This document shows positions 1 to 6,232 of a DNA stretch of 6,920 nucleotides, one piece after another. Within the stretch, counting starts at the first letter, position 1, and every line of letters begins with the position of its first letter. The stretch is taken from NCBI GenBank assembly GCA_015767355.1, contig JADWMH010000114.1, positions 1-6,920 on the forward strand, read 5' to 3'. This stretch comes from Gammaproteobacteria bacterium. GTDB taxonomy: Bacteria; Pseudomonadota; Gammaproteobacteria; Chromatiales; Chromatiaceae. Under the pieces are notes generated by a model. The model saw only the letters and a program-made list of their open reading frames with translations. It was not told where the DNA came from and did not search any database. The translations under genes were made by a program, and so were the position numbers.

Positions 1-29
1 TTTTTCGTGTATTTTCGTGTTTTTCGTGG
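1..29. repeat. Short tandem repeat of TTTTCGTG units
   Basis: Three copies of TTTTCGTG start at 2, 12 and 21, giving a 9-10 bp period (units end in TA, T and G). On the other strand this reads as repeated CACGAAAA. It lies 17 bp beyond the yggS stop codon and is cut by the window edge, so the array may be longer. Similar CACGAAA-rich intergenic stretches occur in many proteobacterial genomes as far as I recall. No function is evident, and the sequence does not fold into a terminator hairpin. Confidence 0.7.
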
Positions 30-45
30 TCAATCTTTTATCTTT

Positions 46-735
46 TTAAGTTCTGGGCCCGAAAATTGCCGTGCCGATACGCACGATAGTCGCTCCTTCG
101 GCAATCGCAGCTTCCATATCCGCCGTCATTCCCATGGAGAGCGTATCAAGTTCGACTCCTTCAGATTGTAACTTTTCGCTGAGTTTACGCAGGATGCTGA
201 AATTTTTCCTCTGTTTTTCAAAATCCCCGGTGGGTGCAGGAAGCGCCATGAGTCCTCTGAGTTTAAGTCTCTTCAGCTGCGCTATCTCACGTGCAAGCGG
301 CAACACATCATCCTCCATAAGACCTCCTTTGCTCTGCTCATGACTGATATTAACCTGTATGCAGATATTCAGTGGAGGCAGTTCAGCGGGGCGCTGCTCA
401 TTCAGGCGTTTTGCGTGCTTCAGTGATGCGATTGTATGCACCCAGGAAAAATGCGTGGCGATCAATCTGGTCTTGTTGCTTTGGATGCCGCCGATATAGT
501 GCCACTCAAGCTGGTAATCCGAGAGAGTTTCAATCTTCCTGACCGCCTCGGTGACGTAATTCTCTCCAAAGGCGGTCTGGCCGGCCTGACAGGCGGCAAT
601 GATCTCCTGTGCCGTTCTGGTTTTACTGACTGCCAGCAAGCGGATTTCAGATCTTAACCGTGCGGCATCCTTGGAAGCGGTCTCTATGCGCTGCTGCACA
701 TGCCGAATATTTTCCTGGATAAGTGATGAATTCAT
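46..735 (-). CDS. yggS: YggS/PLPBP family pyridoxal phosphate-binding protein
   Basis: Cytosolic alanine-racemase-fold PLP carrier of the COG0325/YggS family. The family is non-catalytic, maintains vitamin B6 homeostasis and affects amino-acid/keto-acid balance. The chosen start gives 229 aa, close to the roughly 234 aa of E. coli YggS. The PLP Schiff-base lysine is K38 in a VSKT motif. Other family motifs are GENY (57-60), HYIGGIQSNK (79-88; the usual GPLQ is GGIQ here), VNISHEQSKGG (128-138), GLMALP (161-166), SMGMTADM (200-207) and VRIGTAIFG (218-226). The frame stays open to a GTG at 795, but that adds 20 non-conserved residues and overlaps a promoter-like -35 element. The family N-terminus aligns with the ATG at 735; an ATG two codons upstream (741) is equally possible, and neither has a strong RBS. 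It is divergent from pilT, as in Pseudomonas, where proC normally follows; that position is outside the window. Confidence 0.95.
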   Translation of the reverse strand: MNSSLIQENIRHVQQRIETASKDAARLRSEIRLLAVSKTRTAQEIIAACQAGQTAFGENYVTEAVRKIETLSDYQLEWHYIGGIQSNKTRLIATHFSWVHTIASLKHAKRLNEQRPAELPPLNICIQVNISHEQSKGGLMEDDVLPLAREIAQLKRLKLRGLMALPAPTGDFEKQRKNFSILRKLSEKLQSEGVELDTLSMGMTADMEAAIAEGATIVRIGTAIFGPRT

Positions 736-766
736 TGTCATTGTAAGGCCATTTGTAGTAACTTTC

Positions 767-795
767 ATTGTATGTTTTTTGAACCTGTTTTTCAC
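767..795 (-). promoter_or_regulatory. Candidate sigma70 promoter for yggS
   Basis: On the minus strand GTGAAA (795-790) and TACAAT (772-767) are separated by exactly 17 bp. The -10 matches the consensus at 5 of 6 positions and the -35 at 4 of 6. Transcription would begin near 760, about 25 nt before the ATG at 735. That would place the GTG at 795 and the ATG at 768 upstream of the transcript. Based on consensus matching by eye only. Confidence 0.4.
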
Positions 796-840
796 CCTTT
801 CTTGAGGTGAATTGCCACCAATCGTTGAGTCATAATAATT

Positions 841-1875
841 ATGGATATCGCTGAATTACTCACATTCACAGTGAATCAGGGTGCTTCCGACCTGCACATA
901 TCAGCCGGACTTCCCCCCATGATACGTGTCGACGGTGATATTAAACGGCTCAAACTACCCGATCTTGCGAAGGAGCAGACGCATGACATGGTGTTTGACA
1001 TCATGAATGATCGCCAGCGCCGTGCGTTCGAAAAAGAGCTGCAGGCTGATTTCTCCTTTCATCTGCCTGATGTGGCGCGTTTTCGTGTCAACGCTTTCCA
1101 TCAGAATCGCGGCGTCGGTGCGGTATTTCGTGTCATTCCGTCCGATGTCGTAACGCTTGAGGAGATTGGCGCGCCAGCCTCTTTCAAGGAGATCATCAAT
1201 GTCAAGAATGGACTGGTGCTGGTAACAGGTGTAACCGGCTCGGGAAAAACGACCACGCTTGGCGCCTTTACCGATGAGATCAACAAAACCCTGCCGCTGC
1301 ATATTTTGACCATCGAAGATCCCATTGAATTCGTGCATGAAAGCAAAAAATGCCTCATCAATCAACGTGAGCTGCATGAGCATACCCTGAGTTTTACCGA
1401 TGCGCTGCGCGCCGCACTGCGTGAAGACCCCGATGTTATTCTGGTTGGCGAGATGCGCGATCTCGAGACCATCCGGCTGGCATTGACAGCCGCCGAGACC
1501 GGGCACCTGGTGTTCGCCACCCTGCATACCAGCTCTGCAGTCAAGACCATTGACCGTATTATCGACGTTTTCCCCGGTGACGAGAAGGAGATGGTGCGTT
1601 CGATGTTGTCGAATTCACTACGCTCGGTCATCTCCCAGACACTCCTCAAAAAAATTGGCGGCGGGCGTGTTGCAGCCTGGGAGATCATGGTTGCAAATCC
1701 CGCGATTCGCAACCTGATTCGTGAGAATAAACTGGCGCAGATGTATTCGGTGATACAGACCGGGCAGGCGGAAGGCATGCAAACCATGGATCAATGCCTC
1801 AGAAAACTTGTCGATTCCGGGGTGGTTACAGTGGGCGCCGCACGTGAGCGTGCCGAGAGCAAGGATTCATTCTGA
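841..1875 (+). CDS. pilT: Type IV pilus retraction ATPase PilT
   Basis: Hexameric cytoplasmic secretion ATPase (GspE/PilT family) that works at the inner-membrane base of the type IV pilus. It depolymerises pilin to drive retraction, twitching motility and DNA uptake. It is 344 aa, the usual PilT length. The N-terminal PAS-like domain (about 1-100) contains QGASDLHISAGLPP (13-26). The RecA-like domain carries Walker A GVTGSGKTT (130-138), the Asp box LTIEDPIEF (156-164), Walker B DVILVGEMRD (198-207, catalytic Glu204) and the His box GHLVFATLHT (221-230). The PilT-specific AIRNLIRE motif (288-295), required for retraction in known PilTs, is intact and is followed by AQMYSVIQTG. The P-loop is slightly unusual, with V131 where most PilTs have Pro and T137 where most have Ser. 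The ATG at 841 is the only plausible start because an in-frame TGA lies at 826-828. Only a weak GAG-type RBS precedes it. Couples into pilU. Confidence 0.97.
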   Translation: MDIAELLTFTVNQGASDLHISAGLPPMIRVDGDIKRLKLPDLAKEQTHDMVFDIMNDRQRRAFEKELQADFSFHLPDVARFRVNAFHQNRGVGAVFRVIPSDVVTLEEIGAPASFKEIINVKNGLVLVTGVTGSGKTTTLGAFTDEINKTLPLHILTIEDPIEFVHESKKCLINQRELHEHTLSFTDALRAALREDPDVILVGEMRDLETIRLALTAAETGHLVFATLHTSSAVKTIDRIIDVFPGDEKEMVRSMLSNSLRSVISQTLLKKIGGGRVAAWEIMVANPAIRNLIRENKLAQMYSVIQTGQAEGMQTMDQCLRKLVDSGVVTVGAARERAESKDSF

Positions 1876-3014
1876 TGGATATCAAGCCGTATCTCGAATT
1901 GGTGGTTAAACGTGGAGCATCTGATCTTTTCTTCAGTGTTGGGCGCCCCCCCAGTCTCAAACTCCATGGCACACTGCATCCGGTCGGCGATAAGCCCCTG
2001 ACACTAGCTGAGACCGAGGTGCTGATCGAGAGCCTCATGCCTGCGAGCCGCATCGAGGAGTTCCACCAGACGCATGAAGCAAACTTTGCCTATGCCGAAG
2101 AGGGGATCGGGCGTTTCCGTGTCAGTGCATTTTTCCAGAAGGATACACCGGGCATGGTGATGCGTTATATCGTGGCGGATATCCCGACTGTCGAGGAGCT
2201 GGGCCTTCCGCAGCAGCTCAATGATATCGCGATGATCAAACGCGGACTGGTGCTGGTGGTCGGCGCCACCGGTACAGGTAAATCAACCACTCTGGCCGCT
2301 ATGATCGGCTATCGCAATCATAACAGCGCCGGTCATATCCTGTGTATCGAGGATCCGATCGAGTACATCCATGAACATGATCAATGCATCGTCAACCAAC
2401 GCGAAGTGGGGATAGATACAGAGTCATATCCAGTGGCATTGAGAAACTGCCTGCGCCAGGCCCCCGATGTCATTCTGATCGGAGAGGTGCGCACCCGTGA
2501 AGCGATGGACCAGGCAATCATCTTTGCGGAGACGGGGCATCTCTGCATTGCTACTCTGCACTCCAACAACGCCAACCAGGCGCTGGACCGGATTATCAAT
2601 TTTTTCCCCGAAGACCGGCGCAACCAGCTGCTGCTCGACCTCTCCCTGAACCTCAAGGCGATTATTGCGCAGCAACTGATACCGCGCACTGATCACAAGG
2701 GGCTGGTTCCTGCTATCGAGGTTCTGCTGAACACGCCCTATGCCGCTGATCTGATCAGACGCGGGGAGATTCATGAGATCAAGGATCTCATGAAGCGTTC
2801 GCAGGAGCAGGGGATGGTGACCTTCGACCAGGATCTGGTGAAACTATTTCTGGAAGATAAAATCACCTATGAAAATGCGCTGCGTTTCGCAGACTCTTCC
2901 AACGATGTGCGCCTCATGATCAAGCTTTCCGGCAAGGGCGGCGCATTCGGTGACGGCGGCTTTGAGTTGAACGAAGAGGAAGGCGACGACATTACGGGAG
3001 CATTTAAGGGGTAG
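1875..3014 (+). CDS. pilU: Type IV pilus retraction ATPase PilU (PilT paralogue)
   Basis: Second retraction ATPase of the type IV pilus. In studied species PilU acts with PilT and raises retraction force rather than substituting for it. It is 379 aa, close to the roughly 382 aa of P. aeruginosa PilU. The N-terminal domain holds KRGASDLFFSVGRPPSLKL (12-30). The ATPase core has Walker A GATGTGKST (130-138), the Asp box CIEDPIEYIHEHD (157-169), Walker B DVILIGEVR (198-206, Glu204) and the His box GHLCIATLHS (221-230). The PilT AIRNLIRE motif is replaced by TPYAADLIRRGE (287-298), which with the longer, acidic and Gly-rich tail (about 352-379) marks it as PilU rather than PilT. The ATG at 1875 overlaps the pilT stop in TGATG, so translation is probably coupled. 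AAGGA at 1861-1865 is a plausible RBS with a 9-nt spacer. Confidence 0.96.
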   Translation: MDIKPYLELVVKRGASDLFFSVGRPPSLKLHGTLHPVGDKPLTLAETEVLIESLMPASRIEEFHQTHEANFAYAEEGIGRFRVSAFFQKDTPGMVMRYIVADIPTVEELGLPQQLNDIAMIKRGLVLVVGATGTGKSTTLAAMIGYRNHNSAGHILCIEDPIEYIHEHDQCIVNQREVGIDTESYPVALRNCLRQAPDVILIGEVRTREAMDQAIIFAETGHLCIATLHSNNANQALDRIINFFPEDRRNQLLLDLSLNLKAIIAQQLIPRTDHKGLVPAIEVLLNTPYAADLIRRGEIHEIKDLMKRSQEQGMVTFDQDLVKLFLEDKITYENALRFADSSNDVRLMIKLSGKGGAFGDGGFELNEEEGDDITGAFKG

Positions 3015-3022
3015 GAAGGTTT

Positions 3023-3901
3023 TTACCACCTAACACTTTTCCCTTCAAACACCGGGCCATCGACACACACCCGTTTCATGGCTGTCCCGCTTTCGCTCGT
3101 CACTTCCACAACGCAGCCTGCACAACCTCCAACGGCGCATGCCATGAACTCTTCCAGCGAGACCTGCACCGGCAGATCATACTCCCTGGCAACGCTCACC
3201 ACTGCCTGCAGCATGGGGTGTGGTCCACAGGCGTAAAGTGAGACTTCACTGCGCTGCTGCTCATCGAGTGCATCCAGCCAGATTCTGGCCAGATCAGTCA
3301 CATAGCCCTGATGACAGCCGGCATAGCCCTGCAGTGATGCGAGCCTGGAGGGAATGCCCCAGTCATCCAGCAGCGGCATCGCTGCAATCACTCCATCCGG
3401 CATGGTGTTTTGCATGCCGTTGACCAGCAGCTGGGATGGACGCGGAGAGAAGGGGAAGGGGACTTCGGAACCAAGAATTACAAACGGGGAGTAATCCCTG
3501 CTGCGCAGCTGCTCGGCGACAAAAATCATCGGCGGCATGCCGACGCCGCCGCCGATCAGCAGGGGCCTGGAGGTGGAGATTGTAAAGCCTTTACCTATCG
3601 GACCAAGCAGGTTGATGCTTTCGCCGGCCTTGCGATTTGCAAGCAGAGTCGTCCCCTCTCCAAGGCGCTTGTAGAGGAAATCAACCCAGCCATCCGCTGC
3701 AGAAGCCCGCATGATGGAGATCGGGCGGCGCATCGGACGCTGCGGATCGCACTGCAGGTGGGCGAATTGCCCCGGTTCGGCCCTGGCCGCGCATTTCGGG
3801 GCTGAAACGCGCATGATGAACTGATCACCCGCATGTTCTGTATGAGAGAGGATCAGCGCATCTTCAACAAAAATGGTATCTCGGTGTGCTTGAGCGGGCA
3901 T
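3023..3901 (-). CDS. PyrK-like dihydroorotate dehydrogenase electron-transfer subunit
   Basis: Ferredoxin-reductase-type flavoprotein of 292 aa, somewhat longer than classical PyrK (about 256 aa). An FAD-binding beta barrel occupies the first ~105 residues, with RRPISI (58-63) and GPIGKGF (100-106). An NAD-binding domain follows with LIGGGVGMPPM (115-125), GYVTDLA (199-205) and YACGPHPML (223-231). A C-terminal [2Fe-2S] site has C255, C260, C263 and C279 in the PyrK spacing CxxxxCxxC...C, ending in VCVDGPVF (278-285). Known PyrK passes electrons from class 1B PyrD through FAD and the iron-sulfur cluster to NAD+. No pyrD is adjacent, so the electron donor here is unknown. About 40 extra residues lie at 147-190. 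The ATG at 3901 overlaps the pyrC' stop in TGATG, with GGAGAG just upstream, so it is translated as the last gene of the pyr operon. Assignment to the PyrK family is firm; the physiological reaction is inferred. Confidence 0.88.
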   Translation of the reverse strand: MPAQAHRDTIFVEDALILSHTEHAGDQFIMRVSAPKCAARAEPGQFAHLQCDPQRPMRRPISIMRASAADGWVDFLYKRLGEGTTLLANRKAGESINLLGPIGKGFTISTSRPLLIGGGVGMPPMIFVAEQLRSRDYSPFVILGSEVPFPFSPRPSQLLVNGMQNTMPDGVIAAMPLLDDWGIPSRLASLQGYAGCHQGYVTDLARIWLDALDEQQRSEVSLYACGPHPMLQAVVSVAREYDLPVQVSLEEFMACAVGGCAGCVVEVTSESGTAMKRVCVDGPVFEGKSVRW

Positions 3902-5184
3902 CAGCTCTCCATCCAGGTCATGCGGCCTTCAAAAAAGGTTTGGGTAACATAGCCGCTGAACTCCCAGCCGTCAAAGGGGGTGTTATGACCGGCGCTGAGC
4001 ATTGCATCAGCTGTAAATCTCCACTCCCTGTCGAGATCGATCAGGCACAGGTCGGCGTCAGCTCCGATGGAGATTCTACCGCTGTTCAGATTGACGATTT
4101 CCGCCGGCCCGCTGGTGAGTAGAGAGATGGCGCGCGGCAGATCGATCAACTTCTCATCAACAAGCCGCAGCGTCAGGGGCAGCAGTGTCTCGAGTGCAGA
4201 GATGCCGGGTTCTGTTGCCGGAAATGGCGCCAGCTTGGCGTCAGCCTCGTGGGGCTCATGTCCCGAACAGATCGCGTTGATAACTCCCCCGGCAACTCCC
4301 TGACGCAATGCATCACGGTCTGCAAGTGTTCGCAACGGCGGCAGCAGATGGCAATTACTGTCAAAACCTTCGATATCCATCTCGGTGAGGTGGAGTTGAT
4401 GGGCGGCAACATCTGCAGTGACATGGACCCCTTTGACTTGCGCCTCATGCAGCATTTCGACGGCGCGGCCAGTAGAGATTTGCTGAAAGTGGATATGCGC
4501 ACCGCTCTCCTGGGCGAGTTCCAGCATTGCGGCGACTGCAACGGTTTCGGCAGAGCAGGGGATACCCGGTAACCCAAGCCGGTTTGCCACGCGTCCGTCA
4601 TGTGCGCAGCCGTTGTTCTCCAGGGCGTGGTCCAGCGGATTGACGAAGATGGGAATCTCCCATGTGGCTGCATACTCCATGGCGCGTTTGAGTATCAGGT
4701 TGTTGCGAACCGGCTGCCGGGCATTGCTGACTGCAATGCAGCCGCTGCTCTTGAGGGCGGCCATCTCTGTTAACTGTTCACCCGCAAGTCCCCGGGTGAG
4801 TGCTCCGATAGAGAGTACACGCGCCTGGGCGCTCTGCTTGGCGCGCCGGCGGATCAACTCGGCAACCGCCGGCGTATCGATAACGGGATCGGTATCCGGT
4901 GGACAGATGACTGTCGTTACTCCTCCCCGGGCAGCGGCCGTGGTTTCCGAGATGATGGTTCCTTTCTGCTCCAGGCCGGGCTCACGCAGCCTGCAGTTAA
5001 GATCGATGATGCCGGGTATCAGCTGTTTTCCTTCTGCATCAATCTGCCGTTCTGCGCTGAAGCCTGCAGGTGTGCTGCCGATAGCGGCAATTTTTCCCCC
5101 GGCAATATGAATGTCGGTCACTTGCTGAGCATCTGTAGATGGATCATACAGGCGCGCATTGAAAATGGTGAAGTTGGCGCTCAT
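3901..5184 (-). CDS. pyrC': Dihydroorotase-like PyrC', predicted non-catalytic ATCase partner
   Basis: Amidohydrolase-fold protein of 427 aa, the normal length for a type I/class II-like dihydroorotase. The fold landmarks are present: IPGIIDLNCRLREPG (56-70), the TTAAARGGVTTVICPP segment (81-96), LGLPGIPCSAE (203-213) and a C-terminal composite domain around GRISIGADADLCLID (369-383). The metal ligands are not. The HxH pair is N63-C-R65, the next His is lost in VNPLDHALE (181-189), the HVST His is Gln235 in QQIST (234-238), and the TDHAPH Asp is Gly308 in SGHEPH (307-312). It therefore should not hydrolyse dihydroorotate. In Pseudomonas such a PyrC' is needed to assemble a dodecameric aspartate transcarbamoylase with PyrB, and the same role is likely here. 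Its ATG overlaps the pyrB stop by 4 bp (ATGA) and is preceded by GGGAGAG. Confidence 0.94.
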   Translation of the reverse strand: MSANFTIFNARLYDPSTDAQQVTDIHIAGGKIAAIGSTPAGFSAERQIDAEGKQLIPGIIDLNCRLREPGLEQKGTIISETTAAARGGVTTVICPPDTDPVIDTPAVAELIRRRAKQSAQARVLSIGALTRGLAGEQLTEMAALKSSGCIAVSNARQPVRNNLILKRAMEYAATWEIPIFVNPLDHALENNGCAHDGRVANRLGLPGIPCSAETVAVAAMLELAQESGAHIHFQQISTGRAVEMLHEAQVKGVHVTADVAAHQLHLTEMDIEGFDSNCHLLPPLRTLADRDALRQGVAGGVINAICSGHEPHEADAKLAPFPATEPGISALETLLPLTLRLVDEKLIDLPRAISLLTSGPAEIVNLNSGRISIGADADLCLIDLDREWRFTADAMLSAGHNTPFDGWEFSGYVTQTFFEGRMTWMES

Positions 5185-6155
5185 TGTTCTCTCCCTGATG
5201 ACGGCTGCATCGCCATCGACAGGATCGCCATGCGCACTGCAATTCCGTATGTCACCTGCTGCAGGATCACGGAGTGTTTGCCGTCAGCGACTGCAGTCGC
5301 CATCTCGACACCGCGGTTGATGGGCCCCGGATGCATCACGGTTACCTCGTCATCAGCCAGTTGAAGACGCTCCTCGGTGAGGCCGTAGCACTGGAAAAAT
5401 TCGTGTTCCGAGGGGAGCAGGGCGCCGCTCATGCGTTCCTTCTGCAGGCGCAGCATGATAATGACATCGACATCCCTGATGCCCTCGTCCATATCATGGT
5501 ATACATGCACACCGAGGCTTTCACGCGCATTGGATGGAATCAGTGTTCGCGGGGCGATGACACGCACTTCGGAGACGCCAAGTGTATTCAGCGCCATGAT
5601 TTGTGAACGGGCTACCCGCGAGTGCAGGATGTCACCGACAATGGCAACGCGCAGGGGTGTAAAATCACCTTTGACGCTGCGTATGGTAAACATATCCAGC
5701 ATCGCCTGCGTCGGGTGCGAATGCTGTCCGTCACCGGCATTGATAATGCTGACGCCGGGATTTGCATGGCTTGCGAGAAAGTGAGCCGCGCCGCTGTCGC
5801 CATGGCGCATGACGAACATATCGACATCCATGGCCTCGAGGTTGCGTAGTGTATCCAGCAGGGACTCGCCTTTTGAGGTGGCGGAGGTGCTGATGTTGAG
5901 GTTCAAAACGTCGGCTGAAAGGCGCTTGGCGGCGAGTTCAAATGTTGTGCGGGTACGGGTGCTGTTTTCAAAAAAGAGGTTGGCGATCACTTTGCCGCGC
6001 AGCGCCGGCACTTTTTTGACGGAGCGGCCAGTGATATTGATAAAGGATTCGGCGCTGTCGAGAATACGCAGCAGCAGATCGCGGTTAAGCCCTTCGATCG
6101 AGAGGAAATGCCGTAACTTGTTGTTCTCATCGAGTTGCAGATTGACAGCACTCAT
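5181..6155 (-). CDS. pyrB: Aspartate carbamoyltransferase catalytic chain PyrB
   Basis: Condenses carbamoyl phosphate with L-aspartate to N-carbamoyl-aspartate, the committed step of UMP synthesis, in the cytosol. The chosen start gives 324 aa. Both ATCase domains are complete. The carbamoyl-phosphate loop is STRTRT (65-70), the 80s-loop SKGES is at 94-98, MRHGDSG begins at 116, HPTQAMLD at 147-154, the aspartate-binding RLQKER at 236-241 and HPGPINRG at 275-282. A TTG at 6170 would add five residues, but the ATG at 6155 has the better context because AGAAGAGA lies just upstream with a short spacer. It is the first gene of the pyrB-pyrC'-pyrK operon and is preceded by a promoter-like sequence. 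No pyrI regulatory-chain gene follows, which fits the PyrB-PyrC' type of enzyme. Confidence 0.96.
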   Translation of the reverse strand: MSAVNLQLDENNKLRHFLSIEGLNRDLLLRILDSAESFINITGRSVKKVPALRGKVIANLFFENSTRTRTTFELAAKRLSADVLNLNISTSATSKGESLLDTLRNLEAMDVDMFVMRHGDSGAAHFLASHANPGVSIINAGDGQHSHPTQAMLDMFTIRSVKGDFTPLRVAIVGDILHSRVARSQIMALNTLGVSEVRVIAPRTLIPSNARESLGVHVYHDMDEGIRDVDVIIMLRLQKERMSGALLPSEHEFFQCYGLTEERLQLADDEVTVMHPGPINRGVEMATAVADGKHSVILQQVTYGIAVRMAILSMAMQPSSGREQ

Positions 6156-6159
6156 CGGT

Positions 6160-6167
6160 TCTCTTCT
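6160..6167 (-). promoter_or_regulatory. Ribosome binding site deciding the pyrB start
   Basis: AGAAGAGA on the minus strand ends 4 nt before the ATG at 6155. It supports that ATG over the in-frame TTG at 6170, which would begin upstream of it and has no comparable purine-rich site. Confidence 0.6.
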
Positions 6168-6199
6168 CAAATCAGCTTGTGAAAATCAGGCTGGCATCC

Positions 6200-6228
6200 A
6201 TTATGTTGTGTTGCCGGCGAACGGTCAA
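6200..6228 (-). promoter_or_regulatory. Candidate sigma70 promoter of the pyrB-pyrC'-pyrK operon
   Basis: TTGACC (6228-6223) and CATAAT (6205-6200) on the minus strand are separated by exactly 17 bp, and each hexamer matches the consensus at 5 of 6 positions. The element begins only a few bases after the stop codon of the upstream 109-aa gene. Transcription would start near 6192, leaving a leader of about 37 nt to the pyrB ATG. No pyrL-like leader peptide or attenuator with a U-run is visible in that leader. Confidence 0.65.
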
Positions 6229-6232
6229 CAGG

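Noticed and set aside
812..840. Possible pilT promoter (TTGCCA with ATAATT, or CATAAT at 831-836)
   Set aside because: The -10 candidates abut the ATG and would give a leaderless transcript, or have the wrong spacing; no convincing pilT promoter is visible.
955..1527. A 190-codon minus-strand frame antisense to pilT
   Set aside because: It lies wholly inside a complete, well-conserved pilT and its translation has no family features; it reflects codon bias of the opposite strand.
3011..3035. Possible bidirectional terminator between convergent pilU and the pyrK-like gene
   Set aside because: Only a 4-bp stem (AGGT/ACCT with a 7-nt loop) can form and there is no proper GC-rich stem with a T-run on either strand.
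4613..5110. A 165-codon plus-strand frame antisense to pyrC'
   Set aside because: Low-complexity Ser/Ala/Arg-rich translation inside a complete conserved gene; a shadow.
6210..6229. Bulged 7-bp hairpin (GTTG-A-CCG / CGG-CAAC) after the 109-aa gene
   Set aside because: It is not followed by a T-run on the transcribed strand, so it is not an intrinsic terminator, and it coincides with the -35 and spacer of the pyrB promoter.
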